From Bidens hawaiensis (taxonomy: Eukaryota > Streptophyta > Magnoliopsida > Asterales > Asteraceae), in assembly GCA_021521415.1 (NCBI GenBank), contig JAIQDT010000229.1, positions 992,001 to 1,056,000 of the forward strand: DNA of 64,000 nt, written 5' to 3'. Under the pieces are notes generated by a model, which worked only from the letters and a program-made list of their open reading frames with translations, was not told where the DNA came from and did not search any database. The translations under genes were made by a program, and so were the position numbers. Positions 1-11,359 of the stretch are shown piece by piece; the stretch's first letter is position 1; each line of letters begins with the position of its first letter.

Positions 1-2403
1 GCAAATCAGTTTTTTCCAGAAACTCTTCAAACCCTAAGGTAAACAATTTAAATAAGCAACTTTTATACTTGTTTAACCTTGATTAATACCATAAAAACAT
101 GTCTTAATTGCTAAAAATCATTCCTAACCATGTAAAAATCTCAAAAATGGTCCATAAACATGTTTTGATCATACACATGGTGAGGAACCTGTTTTGATAG
201 TTTTTTTTGCCATAAACACGGATTAGAGGGTTGAAACGGCATTTTTACGGTTCAAAAGTTCGTTTTTACATCATAGCCGAAACCCTAAGTTAAGGGCTGT
301 TATGTTGATGAAAAATTGTTTGGTTTGTGATATAGGACTTGTATCTAGCCTACATAGGAGCACAAGAGCTTGAAAAGTTGATTAGAAAGGCGGAAACGAA
401 CCAAAACCGGTAAGGTAATGCTAAAACACTCGCTTACGGGCTGTTTAGGTTAAGGTTATGATGTGCATATTATTAGGTCTTGAAATTTTTCAGGGACATC
501 AGGGACCAGGTCATTGAGTCCCTGTTCAAATTTGGTAATTTTTTGACCATTTGAGAATATTTAGCGAATTTATTACCGAATTAGAACGTTTAATGGGGAA
601 AAATAGTTATAATGCTTCAAAAATTATGAAATTTTTATGGAAACTCAGATTTAATATATTTTGATCACATATGAATTTTAGGATCATTTGGAGAAGTCTA
701 AGGGTGTTTTGTGCATATGCGTTCGTGTGAATTTTTATAGCCGAATTTGGGCCGAAAAGAATATTGCACGAGATTTTTACATTCTGGAATTGATACAGGG
801 TGTTTGGGGACATAATTTGAGTATTCAGGAATTTTTGTGGAATTTTTGGAAATTGTTTGGGATAAACGGACGATTTTCAGGCGAAATATAGCTGATAAAA
901 TAAATTTTTATAAATTAATAAATCAGTAAATAATTCCAGAAATATTTTTATAAAAATATACATATTTTAATTGATAAGTGGCTAAATTTTTATAATTTAA
1001 TTATTAACGGTTAATTAACTATGCTAATTTGAAGATTAAATAAATTCAGTTATTATAAAAACCGGCAAGTTCACGACTAACGAATCTGCGAGAATATCAA
1101 AACACCAAGAGTGATCAAAAATCATATTTTTGGATTAATTAAGTAAAAACGAACTTTTCTATGAGAAACCTGGACAATCCGGATAGATTGTGCGCGCTTC
1201 TTCTTAAATCAAACTGAATAAACGGAAACAGGCCCCGTAGCTAATCCGGGACCCCAGTATGTGATCCTTCTTTATAACTTAATCATTTTATTAACCAATA
1301 CATTTACCCAAGCTTATTTCCCCATAACTTTTTTCTGATCGCGTAAACGAACAACTTGACCCAGCTGGGAAAACGGGAATATGAGCCAAGTTCGGTTTTA
1401 AGTATTAGACATTGAACAACATCACAACCTAAGCCTATTGCCACTTTTTGGGCGTTCCAGTTATACCCAGATTAGTGATACAGCCCAGTTTAGTATTGAG
1501 ATTATAATAATATTAAAATATTAATATTATTATAATATTGATTATAGGGAACCGTGATTACAAGTTACACAAACCTTGAACCGACGTACTACTGATTATC
1601 TACTACACAGTGAGTTTCATGACCTCACTTCTAAACTGTTTTATGAACTTTTGGGGTGAAAAGCATGTTTGATTACAATACATACCTGAAACATGTATTG
1701 ATGTGAATTATCTAAGTGCTAACACACGAAAGTCCTCACTAACACAGTGATTAACTTCGAGCCGGTGGCTTGTGAATAGTACTACTGGTTTGACAAACCC
1801 AAACGGAGCCGGCATGTGTTGCTGAGACTTTACCCCGTTTGCACATGACCATTAATACACAAACACGCTATGTGTGTTAGACATAGCTACTTGGGGCATA
1901 TTGTTGGCGGAAAGGGGGCCACAGTGGTTGATTGGGCGTGGGAAATGGATGCACGCAGCACATACAGTCAAGGCTTCACTGTAGCTTAGCATAATTACAT
2001 CATTTACATACATACATACTTATATTATGATTACAAGTGTTAACTTGTGAATACTCATAACTGTTTTCTTGAAACTCGTGAAACTCACCAACTCTAGTAG
2101 TTCACCTGTTTTAAACTGCTTTTCAAGTGTACCTAAATCGGAATGATTTGGTGATCTGTTACCTGTCCAAGGTGTGTGGTTGATGCTATGTGAATAGAAG
2201 CAAGGGTGTTAGTAGTAAGATCGTATAGTTAACGAACTAGTTTTGTTTGTATCACCTAGACTGCAAAACAATGATAGAACAATGAAATGTAATATATTGT
2301 AAATTAGTTTGTAATATTTCTTTATAAACAATGTTGTTGATACCAGAGGTGTCTGTTACATTTCTGTTTTACGCTTCCACATTGTGCTAGTCGGGGTGTG
2401 ACA
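1..2403. mobile_element. Tail of a long LTR (probably Ty3/gypsy), cut by the window edge
   Basis: No coding sequence is seen here. The segment ends in GGGGTGTGACA at 2393-2403, the kind of terminus that closes long plant gypsy LTRs; the complete gypsy element further right has related ends (TGTGACACCCGG on its own strand). Composition is LTR-like, with mixed AT-rich and unique stretches and no repeats of coding families. An AT palindrome (arms TTATAATAATATT and its complement) lies near 1500-1540. No primer-binding site follows 2403, so this is a 3' LTR, a solo LTR, or the outer end of an element on the other strand. The other end is outside the window, so identity is inferred. Confidence 0.5.
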
Positions 2404-3265
2404 GTGGTCCAAATCATCCAACCTTTTCAAGTGTTTATCTATGTCACCAAAGGTGTGACAGGTGAAAGCCTCTTTCTAAGATAGCAGATCACCCATAGAC
2501 TGAGGTGCCACTCTTTTTACCGACTTCTAACTTTTTTTACCATCTGGACGAAGCCCCAATCTCAAGTAGCTGGGTGGCCAACATGTGGCCTTAAACAACC
2601 ATTTGAATTATTTAAAAAATTTTTAACTTAGTTCTCTCATTGTCCGTAACAAGCTGGCCATGTATAAGGGCCTTGTTAATGGTTATTTTAGACATGATGC
2701 TTAGAATTGCAGCATTTACTTCCTCCAACATCCGCATCATATATTTTGCTTTAAAACTCAAAAGGAAAAATTGTTTGGAGTGAAAAAAAATCCATGACTT
2801 GAACCACAACGCATCTTTCTTCCACCTATGAATAAAAAAAAGATCACAACCTTTAAAAAAGACAGAATGATGCATCTTGTAACGCACATATAGTTTATAA
2901 AAGAAATAACTAAAAATCATGCTAAACATACTTCTTTTGCTTGTCTTCCTTATCAATTAACCACTTTATGAAACTTTCTTCCTCAAGTAAAATCACGAAC
3001 ATGGAACACAAAGTTATATATGATTTGCTTAAGAATGATTAGAAAAGGACCATAACTGTAATGTTAGAGAAATGAAAAAACTTTACTTGTAATACTTATA
3101 AACCCTCTATTTGAGATGAAGGCTTCTTGGGTTGCAACATATTTCCGGATGGTAAAAAGAGTGATACCTCAGCAAATAGGCAATCCACTATCTTAACATG
3201 TCACACCTATCGGTGACATGGATGACAGCTATGAAAGATTGGATGATTTGGACTATCACTTAAAA
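2404..3265. mobile_element. Fold-back (long inverted repeat) element, MULE- or MITE-like
   Basis: The arms at about 2404-2575 and 3120-3265 are imperfect inverted copies. GTCCAAATCATCCAA opens the left arm, and its complement TTGGATGATTTGGAC closes the right arm. Further shared blocks include ATGTCACC...GGTGTGACA and CACTCTTTTTACC. The 550-bp middle is AT-rich with no recognisable transposase. Long terminal inverted repeats suggest a Mutator-like or fold-back element, but I cannot fix a target duplication because the left end abuts the preceding LTR exactly. Confidence 0.5.
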
Positions 3266-4640
3266 AGGTAGTTTATGAGTCACCCTATTCCGTTATCTGA
3301 GTAGCAACTTACCTAAAAGCACTTAAAATGTAGTCAACCATCTAAAATCTGCCGCATCAGTTGTAAGTTAATTGTTCAACCCTAAACCGTTTACTTAAGA
3401 ACGAACATCGTTTCGTTGGAATTGCCCTAACTAGAAGAGGTGACGCCATGTAATTTATTTCGTGTCCCTATCTGAATTCTCAAAATTTGAGATATTGTAT
3501 ATTTCAAATCATTCTTAGACACCCTAATTTCACTGTTATACCATTTTCCTTCTCCGTTTGATTAATGCATAGTACCTAGAATATACTCTATAAACTTTTA
3601 ATATTTGTTGAAGTGTTTGTGAGTGAAGTAAAGAGAAAAGATAATAATAAAACATAAAGTATTAATTAATTGAGAGGGAGAGAGAGAGAGAAATGTAGTA
3701 ACTTTTAGTGTAGTTAAAGCATTCCCAATAGCTTCTCTATCATCATCTCTTTAGTTACATTAAAAACCACTACATGTTTACTATCATTTTCAATTAAAAA
3801 AATAAGTTTTTATACTTATATCATTAATTATTACTTTTTCTATTTCCTCTACTCGCAACCAATTTCAATAAATATTAAAATTAAAAAAACTAGCTTTTGA
3901 ACCCATGTGCTACTGTCAAATAATAAAAATAAATAAGGTTCGTTAATTTAGCTTCATGTGCTGTTAAGATAGTATATACATATTTCAAACATTATTATTA
4001 CAACACTTATCTTTAATAGTTGATTATTTAATCATAACTATTTTATAATTAATAACTGCCGCAATTGATGTATTTTAGGAGTAATCGAGAAGAATGTTGT
4101 AGCATCTTACTATTTCTAATAGGATAAAGCTTATATCTCAATCTACAAGTTTCTGCTAGTGTAGGGTGTTTGAAACATCAGAAGCATTAAACGTTTTTAA
4201 AGCTTCGTTTTATTCAAAATGTTTTATTTCGTTCATTTTTCCCAAATTCTAAATGCCCAGTCATTTACATCACAAACATTAAACGTGTTAAACAGTCATT
4301 TACATCACAAACATTAAACGTGTTAAACAGGTCGAACCATTTTTAAAATTGATCTCTTTTTACTCAAATCACTTTAACCCTTTACCAATTATGGATAACA
4401 CCATGTTATGACCCGTATCAATTTTTATTATAATTGTCTAGATATGAGAAAATCCGACCAAAGAACCCGAGGTACCCTAAATCCAAACCAAAAACACCAT
4501 GTATGTAACATGTAATTTTAAATACCACATACACCCAAAGTATAATTCGTACTATTGTTTTTGGTAATTTTATTTTAGCAAAAATAGAAATTATTTATTT
4601 AAATTCCTAAAATACCCTTCTCAAATTACAAACCATTGTA
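3266..4640. other. AT-rich intergenic DNA, no gene seen
   Basis: No coding exon or transposon end is recognised. It contains a short GA-rich tract (about 3671-3693) and a direct 35-bp duplication (about 4258-4292 and 4293-4327, sharing TTTACATCACAAACATTAAA). The last 200 bp form the upstream region of the gene starting at 4730. Confidence 0.5.
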
Positions 4641-4670
4641 AGCCGTTGGATCAAAAATATAGCCGTTGAG
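4641..4670 (-). promoter_or_regulatory. Pair of MSA-type (M-phase, MYB3R) promoter motifs
   Basis: Two copies of AGCCGTTG, the reverse complement of the CAACGGCT core, start at 4641 and 4661, exactly 20 bp apart and 60-90 bp before the ATG at 4730. On the minus strand they read TCCAACGGCT and CTCAACGGCT, close to the MSA consensus YCYAACGGYYA that drives G2/M transcription of plant mitotic genes through three-repeat MYB proteins. Motif and spacing are seen; function is inferred. Confidence 0.6.
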
Positions 4671-4729
4671 TTACTCTCCATTCTTTTTAAAATCACACCA
4701 AGCTATACAATCTTCAATCTTCAAACAGC

Positions 4730-7684
4730 ATGTCAACGATGATGCGTTCTGATCGGAAACCACCGCTGGCGTTAAGGTCTCCGATACGCCTTCGTCCACG
4801 CCGCGGTGTGCAGTCAACTGTGAACAATGTTCAAACAAAATCAGGTATTTAAAAGTTTGCCCATCAAGTGTTTGTGAAAATGTCTAGGCTAAATTTTTAT
4901 TCTTTTAAATTTTTTTGTTTTGGGATTGATTGAATTTGTTACTAGAGGTTTTAGGGTTTGTGATTTTGTAAACTGGAAGTTGGGTTATATTAGAATTTGA
5001 ACAAGATTTTGGTATTTAAACGTTTGCCCGCCAAGTGTTTGTGAAAATGTCTAGGTTAGATTTTTTATTTTTTTTTTGTTTTGGGATTGATTGTATTTGT
5101 TACTAGAGGTTTTCGGGTTTTTGATTTTGTAAATTGGAAGCTGGGTTATAAGTAGAATTTGAATAAGATTTGGTATTTTAACGTTTGCCAGCCCAAGTGT
5201 TTGTGAAAATGTCTAGGTTAGACTTTTATTTTTTTTATTTATTTATTTTTTGTTTTGGGATTAATTGAATTTGTTACTAAAGGTTCTAGGGTTTTTGATT
5301 TTGTAAATTGGAAGTTGGGTTATATTAGAATATGAATAAGATTTGGTATTTAAACGTTTGCCCGCCAAGTGTTTGTGAAAATGTCTAGGTTAGACTTTTA
5401 TTTTTCTTTAATTTGTTTAAAAGGATCCGATTACAATAGAGAGGCAGGTAAGCAGGCAACAAGCTGCGCCGCCACCCCTTTTGAATGGCAAAACCAATCC
5501 TACTGAAAACAAAGTTATCGTTCTTCGGCGTCTTTTAGTTACTGTGCACGAGCCACTGGACTCTTTTCAGAAACATAGCCGCATCGGGGGCAAGAGACCC
5601 AAATGTATCGAAAGCAAAAGGAATGAAGGCGTGTTGATTCTCAACACACGCCTTCTCATGTTTAGGTTTTAGGATTGATTGACTTTGTTATAACTTACAA
5701 GAGATTTTAGGGTTTGTGATTTTGTAAACTGGAAGTTGGGTTATATTAAAATTTGAATAAGATTTGGTATTTAAATGTTGGCCCGCCAAGTGTTTGTGAA
5801 AATGTTTAGGTTACATTTTCTTTCATTTGTTTAGTTTTGGGATTTTTTGAATTCGGTACTAGAGGTTTTTGATTCTGATAACTGATACGCAGACTTTTAA
5901 TAAGATTTGGTTCTTTTGGCGTTTAAAAGTCCGCCCATCAACTGCTCGTGAAAATGAAGTTATTCATAGCTTCAAGAATGATGAAAAGCTGGTAATTTTA
6001 ATTTGTTTTAGTTGAAATTAGTTGATTAATTCCGAGATAATTCTGGATTCGGTTTAGCCTTCCATATGTTTGTGAAAATGTCTTTTACCGAGAATATATT
6101 TAGTATGAAATAAACTATTTCTAGAACTTCATAAACCCTTGTGTTGTTATATTTAGTATGAAATAAAATCTTTTTTTGAATGAGGAATTGGTTTGTTATT
6201 ATTCTCAGATAGTTGTTTTGATGTTACAGTTTCAATGACAAAAGCGCGTCTGCCCAAACAATCTTCCAACTCGGAAGAACAAGAAATGAATTCCGAACGC
6301 CAAAAAATATCATGTAAGTTTTCTTTTTGTGTGAAATAAAACTCTACTTAATATCAAGAATCTTGAAAACCTGGTAATTTTTATTGATTTTGTTTTAAAA
6401 TTAGTTGATTAATTCCAGGTGAATTTTTTTTAAAATTAGTTGATTAAAATTAGTTTTATTTTTTATTGATAGTTCTGGATTTCTTTATTCTCTTCGAGTA
6501 GTTTGTGAAAATGTCCCGGTGAAATTTTTCTTTTTTTAACTTTCTAAAAGGCAGAAAATTTTCAATAATGAATGATTGAAAGTTGTTTAGATTGAAGTTG
6601 GTTGTCTGAACTCGATTTCATCATCTTCTTCGTTTGTCTTCCTCTTTTTTTTTTACCTGATATATAACTAGATTTGGTTTCATTGGTATGTATGTGTTTG
6701 TAAACATGTATAGGTGAAAAAAGTTTTTTTTTTTTTGATGAAAAGTTGTTAATTTTGATTGATTTTATATCAAATTTAGTTGGTTAGTTACTAGAAATCT
6801 CATTTTTTTTCGTAGCACCAAGAACGATGAAAAGTTGTTAATTTTCATAGCATCAAAATTAGTTGGTTAATTACTAGAAATTGCTAGATCTCTATATATA
6901 CCCTACTTGTATTTTTAAATAAATTCTGTTCATAGATTTATAAACAGTTAATTGGGTTGGTTGTTTGAAATCTTTAATGAAATAAATTCTGTAAATAGTT
7001 TCAAATCTTTAATGTATTTATTTAAAACTAGTTGATTAATTCCTAGATAACTCCAGATTTCTGTATACCAAACAATACCGCGCTTGTGAAAATGTCTAGG
7101 CGAACTTTTATTTGTCCAGCTTATTTATAAAATATTATCTGTTCATGTATTCATCAAATTGCTGTTTTAATTTTACAGTTTCAATGACAAAGTCACGTCT
7201 GCCCAAGCAATTTTCCACCTCGGAAGAACATGAACTCCGGCCCGAATACCAAACAATATCATGTGAGCTAAAAGACTTAATGAAGATGGTTCAAGAAAAC
7301 CTATGGAGGCCAGCAACCAAAAACCAATCAGCAAATGCCCATAATAACAATCCTGTACTTCAAAGAGGCAGATTATATGATGAATATTCAGCAAGACGAA
7401 ACGAAAGGTTGAAACGAAAGAGAGGTGAACCTGAAACCAAGAACAAGACTCCTCCAAGCAAGCTGTATGTTGGAGGTAGAATTGAGTCAGCAAAAGAAGT
7501 GAAGAAAAATGAGAGTGGTAGGAAGATGGCAACACCAGCAGCAGCAACTACCGCAACAACGACAAGGTATTCATTAAGAAGTAGTTGCAAAGAAAACAAT
7601 AAACCGCCATTGGCAATGCGCTTTGAGAGATCATCAATTGAGAAGACGACTGCAGTGAGAAGAACTGCAAGAAAAGGGTATTGA
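4730..7684 (+). CDS. Small basic, probably mitosis-linked protein with KEN box (uncharacterised plant family)
   Basis: Spliced model: exon 1 4730-4844 (donor CAG|GTATTT), final exon 7179-7684 (acceptor TTTTACAG|), giving 621 nt and 206 residues. An additional exon at 6230-6313 may be included. The N-terminus has a Pro/Arg-rich motif (RSPIRLRPRR, residues 17-26). The middle has a conserved-looking stretch with SRLPKQ (44-49) and TISCELKDLMKMV (64-76), then RGRLYDEYSARRNERLKRKR (101-120), which would serve as a nuclear signal. The C-terminus holds RYSL (168-171, an RxxL destruction-box shape) directly before KENNKPP (176-182), a canonical KEN degron for APC/C. I have a sense of seeing this layout in other plant proteins but cannot name the family. 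Two MSA motifs upstream and the degrons together point to a G2/M protein removed at mitotic exit; this is inference. No transmembrane segment or signal peptide. Confidence 0.65.
4845..5990 (+). repeat. Decayed tandem array inside the first intron (unit about 165-175 bp)
   Basis: The block GGTATTTAAA...GTGTTTGTGAAAATGTCTAGG...TTTTGGGATTGATTG...GGGTTTTTGATTTTGTAAA...GGAAGTTGGGTTATA recurs starting near 4844, 5010, 5173, 5346 and 5767, with a weaker copy near 5920. Isolated relics of GTTTGTGAAAATGTC continue at about 6067, 6500 and 7085, so most of the intron grew by tandem duplication. Copies differ by scattered substitutions and by length of T runs. Confidence 0.8.
5424..5653. other. GC-richer insert interrupting the intron array
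   Basis: About 230 bp with composition unlike the AT-rich repeat around it, lying between two array units. It ends in an inverted repeat: GGCGTGTTGA at 5627 and TCAACACACGCC at 5641. One frame stays open for about 60 codons, but I do not recognise the product. It begins after a plausible acceptor (GTTTAAAAG|GATCC), yet splicing it to exon 1 soon meets a stop. Options are a transposon fragment, an organelle-derived insert or a lost exon. Confidence 0.4.
6230..6313 (+). other. Duplicated, in-phase cassette exon of the 4730-7684 gene
   Basis: The 84-nt block after acceptor GTTACAG| and before donor CAT|GTAAGT encodes SMTKARLPKQSSNSEEQE..., a diverged copy of the start of the final exon (SMTKSRLPKQFSTSEEHE...). 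Both intron phases match those of the main junction and its length is 28 codons exactly, so it can be included or skipped without changing frame (234 or 206 residues). The copy at 7179 reads through the point where this copy has its donor. Confidence 0.65.
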
Positions 7685-8934
7685 AAATGGTATATGTTGG
7701 ATTTCTTCTGTTTTGAAAAAACTCTTTTTCAATGTCATATGAGTTGGTTTTAGGTAATTTGGTGGATTTTCTTTTTAATACCAGACACCATTATAATATG
7801 GTGATTGACTTCCAATTTTTTTGTTGAATGATCAAAATTACCTTAATTACTTTTTGTGGTTTTGTACCAACATCATCGGAAGGTCCGTTATCGTCCGAGA
7901 CCAACATCACACTTACATGAATGAGTTAGAATCTCAAAATTGCTCACTCTTTACAACAAAAGCTATCGAGTATTGCTTATTGAAACATTTCAGTATTTAC
8001 TTAATTACTTGCTACTTGAAGTTGAATCCTTAACATTATTCCGCTCTTTAATATCTGTCTACAAGGGAGAATTTTATTTACTCCCTTATAACTCATAATA
8101 TATCATATACCGAATTTTAATAATTTGGTACTTTATGAACATGCTACCCCTTTCCGGTATGTAATTCTTTCATAACCTTTTTTATCGACACTGAGGGCGG
8201 TCGCATTGTCTCGCCTTCTCTTTATTGAAGTAGGCTAAAGATATACAAAATTGCATACTATGGAAAGGCTGGAAGTGTAGACAAACTTTGTAACAGTGGT
8301 AGCTAAGTGTATCACAAAAGCATAGGATGAAGTAGTTAATTATCTTTTCTTTTATTTGAATCTTCAGTTGGTGTTTATTGTTTTAATTGAATTTAGTATT
8401 ATACATTACTTATCAAACACTACAAGTATTTGCAAGTTAACGAAGATGATTAGTTGATTAGTTTTTAGTTTAACTATTATTAATTTGATACTTCTTATAA
8501 AATAAACAAATGGTCGAACAAACGGGGTCATGTTTATTGCTCTAACTATCATTTATTAACTAAACAAACTAAACGAACGCTCATTTTAACTTTATCCGAA
8601 CCAATAATCAAACAACGGGTTTATTTGTTAATGTCCAATTGTTGAAAAGTAAATGTGTTCATGTTCGTTCGTTAATAGTATGAACGGATGGTTCATAAAG
8701 GTTACGAACTAAATTACAATGAGGCCTAACAATTTAAATGAATACATAAATGATTAAAAGAGACATGTGGTCATATTCGCTAGTTTAACTAAATCAAGAA
8801 AAAGTTTTGGTTATTTTCATTCATTGATTAAATAAACGAACTTCCTGCTAGTTGGTTCACAAACTGTTCACTCGGTTCCTTCGCATGCCTAAGTTTATAA
8901 ACTAACAAAACACCACTAATAAACATCAATTGAC
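7685..8934. other. 3' flank and AT-rich repeat DNA, no gene seen
   Basis: The first few hundred bases are probably the 3' untranslated region of the preceding gene. The stretch 8500-8930 (repeated GTTCGTTNATTAAATAAACGAAC-type words) recurs at about 18840-19041 and resumes at 19890 after a transposon insertion, so it is a dispersed repeat. No coding frame is convincing. Confidence 0.5.
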
Positions 8935-9570
8935 AAATTTTTATAAATTTCAGCCAAATAACACTCGAATTTCAACCCGAAACTTAAAAGAAAAAAAAAA
9001 TCTTGAAAGTTACCAACCAAACGGGACCGAAACTTCAACCCGAAACTATTTTGTTTCACACTTTCAACCAAATAACACCCAAATTTCAAGCCGAAACTTA
9101 AAAAAAAATGATTTTTCTTGATAGTTTTCAACCAAACGGGCCCGAAACTAGTTTTTTTCACACATTACAACCAAATAACACCCTTATTTCAACCCGAAAC
9201 TTAAAAAAAAATAATTTTCTTGAAAGTTTCTTTTACCAAACGGGTCCGAAATTTAACCCGAAACTAGGGTTTTCACACTTTTGAACCAAATAACACCCAA
9301 AATTCAACACGAAACTAAAAAAAAATGATTTTTCTTGAAAGTTTTCTACTGAAACTTCAACCCAAAACTATTTTTTTCACACTTTTCACTCAAATTTCAA
9401 CCCGAAATTTAAAAAAAAATGATTTTTCTTGAAAGTTTTCAACCAAACGGGCCAGAAACTATTTTTTTCCACACTATCAACCAAATAACACTCAAATTTC
9501 AACATAAACCTAGAAAAAAAAATGATTTTTTTTAAAGTGTCCAACCAAACAGCCCCGAAACTTCAAGCCA
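8935..9570. repeat. Minisatellite of about 105-bp units
   Basis: Five to six imperfect copies share CAACCAAATAACACCCAAAT, TTCAACCCGAAACTTAAAAA and GATTTTTCTTGAAAGTTTTC. The CCAAATAACAC word falls at about 8953, 9068, 9170, 9283 and 9480, with a shortened unit near 9385. Copies differ in the length of A and T runs. Confidence 0.85.
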
Positions 9571-9732
9571 CGGTGGTGCTGCTCAAAGACGGCAGTCGAT
9601 GGTGGTGCTCAAACCCTTGGTTTTTGTGAGGTTTTCTGAGAGAATTGGAGAGTGGAAGTAGGTATTTAATCCATGGGATTTTGGTGAGGTGATTAAGATA
9701 AGGAAATGTAGAAGAAGGTGTGTGGAAACTAG

Positions 9733-9930
9733 GGATGAGCTTGATACCGTAGCGGTACCGCTATCGAAAATACCGATCTCGAAAATCACAAAATTTTGGT
9801 TTTGGTACCGATACTACCGAAACGTTACCGGTATTGAAGGTAAAAATTCAAAAAGTACCGGTATCATACCATACCGTACCGATACCGTAGTGATCACGAA
9901 ACTCAAAACTTTTGTACCAATGCATGCCCT
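9733..9930. mobile_element. Degenerate MITE rich in ACCGGTA motifs
   Basis: It begins TAGGGATGAGC, matching the TAGGGATG-type left end of the hAT MITE at 11904. It is filled with GGTACCG, TACCGGTA and ATACCGTA words in both orientations. A matching right end is not clear, so it is probably truncated. Confidence 0.4.
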
Positions 9931-10299
9931 TTCTCTTTCTCTTTAAATTGGCACACTCTCTCTCTCTCTCTCAATTCATCACTCCTCTTCCTCTCTCGAG
10001 ATTTAGATCTCAGCCACCATCCAATCCAAAGCCAGATCTGATCGATGCATACTTTCATTTCAATGATGGATCCGTAATTCCGAGTAAGGTATTTTTTACT
10101 ACCATCATCCTGGTAGTTCGCTGTATTATTATTATTATTATTAACCCCTAGTCGTTATTGCTGTTGCTTTGGATCCAGATCCGGTAAAACCCTAAGATAT
10201 GATGAGGTGTATACATACAATGGTTTCTTTTTTGCATAAACGAATGTGAATCAACGGCCCATGATCTCATCAAATTCATCCTACTCATCCACTTACATA
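9931..10299 (+). other. CT-rich leader-like segment, possible exon remnant
   Basis: A (CT)n stretch (9953-9980) is followed by a short open stretch that ends at a plausible donor (CCGAGTAAG|GTATTT near 10090). It resembles a 5' leader plus first exon, but no ATG is clearly in the right place, nothing downstream continues it and the peptide is not recognised. Confidence 0.25.
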
Positions 10300-10307
10300 C
10301 ACACAAT

Positions 10308-11359
10308 TAGGGGTGGTCGAACAGGTCATGGGTAGAAATGAGTTAGGGTCGTTACGGGTCAATTAAAAAGAAGATGTTTTGGTCTGGGTCAGAACGGGTT
10401 TTGAGTTTTTTTTACGGGAACAACGGAAAATTTTCAGTTTTTAAGTTTTTTGTTTTTGATTTTTATATTTTTTTTGATTTTTTTATTAATTCACACGCGG
10501 CTTGCGGAGAGCGGATATAATGCATGTACGTGTGAACCCTCGGGCGGGCAAAAGTGAAATTGCACTAATTTTGATATTATTTTTACTAATCTTGTGGAAA
10601 TAATGTTAAAAGTGACGAAAGGTTAATCAGGCATCATGTGGTGGCGTTGATAGCCAAAATACAAAGGTACATGCACCAATCGGCCAGAGTGCCGATGTCT
10701 GAGTGTTATGTGCCTTATGTTCAAGGCTTGATGCAAAACTAATATTGGGCTGGGGGTCTCACCGGAAGTAGCCTCTTTATTCCTACGGGGTGGAGGTATG
10801 GCTGTCTACATCTTACCCTCCTCAGACCCTGCCATAGCTTTGTTATTGATGGGATATACTAAGTACGACGACGATGATGATTTTTTTTGTGAGGGTTTTC
10901 TATCAAAACTCCTCAAAAAAATGATAGAAAACCCCTAGAAAAATATTAAAAAAATCATAACTTCAAATTTAAATCAACCGATCAAAACAAAACTAAAATA
11001 ATAGAAACCGAACGAAAAACGAAACTGAAAAAATGGACCAAAACGAAACAAAATCGAAAACGAGTCCGGAATCGATCAAAAAGAAACCGAAACCCCCCGT
11101 CCTGTGTGAAAACTCTTGTTTACTCGAAACCTAAGCCGAGCCCGTTCCAATCCGAAACCCGTTTCATGCCAAAACCCGTTTTGATCCGAAACCCGCCACA
11201 TTTCGTTAGGACACTAACCCACATCGATCCATTTCTTTGAATTTGTCGACCAATTTTGACCTGAAATAACAAATCACTGAACCAAACCAACACATATAAT
11301 CTTTAAAACAACCCAAATTGACCCATTTGAAATGGTTTGGGTCAAGATTGCCACCTCTA
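10308..11359. mobile_element. Non-autonomous hAT-type element (TAGGGGTGG...CCACCTCTA)
   Basis: Ends TAGGGGTGG and CCACCTCTA are inverted repeats. They are flanked by CACACAAT (10300-10307) and CATACAAT (11360-11367), an 8-bp target duplication with one mismatch, the length typical of hAT elements. The interior is full of GACCCAAACC/GGTTTGGGTC words, has a fold-back core like the element at 13228, and no transposase. A SINE lies inside at 10485-10878. Confidence 0.75.
10485..10878 (+). mobile_element. SINE copy inserted in the hAT element
   Basis: It is homologous over most of its length to the copy at 62077-62470, sharing GTGTGAACCCTCGGG, ATCAGGCATCATGTGGTGGC, GGGGGTCTCACCGGAAG and GGCTGTCTACATCTTACCCT. 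The 3' part (CTCAGACCCTGCCATAG...GGGATATACT) has the look of the conserved SINE tail found across dicots, and it ends in a short GACGACGATGATGAT run in place of poly(A). Flanks GATTTTTTT (10476) and GATTTTTTTT (10879) are a likely target duplication. Confidence 0.75.

Noticed and set aside
2612..2956. 114-codon open frame on the minus strand inside the fold-back element
   Set aside because: Aromatic- and Lys-rich translation of AT-rich DNA with no recognisable motif and no splice context.
8935..9570. Regular repeats that could suggest a CRISPR-like array
   Set aside because: Units are about 105 bp, imperfect throughout, without constant repeat plus unique spacer structure, and the genome is a plant.
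9912..10151. 79-codon frame after the CT-rich stretch
   Set aside because: Its start lies within the decayed MITE and its end in an ATT microsatellite; only the middle could be an exon, and it is noted as such at low confidence.
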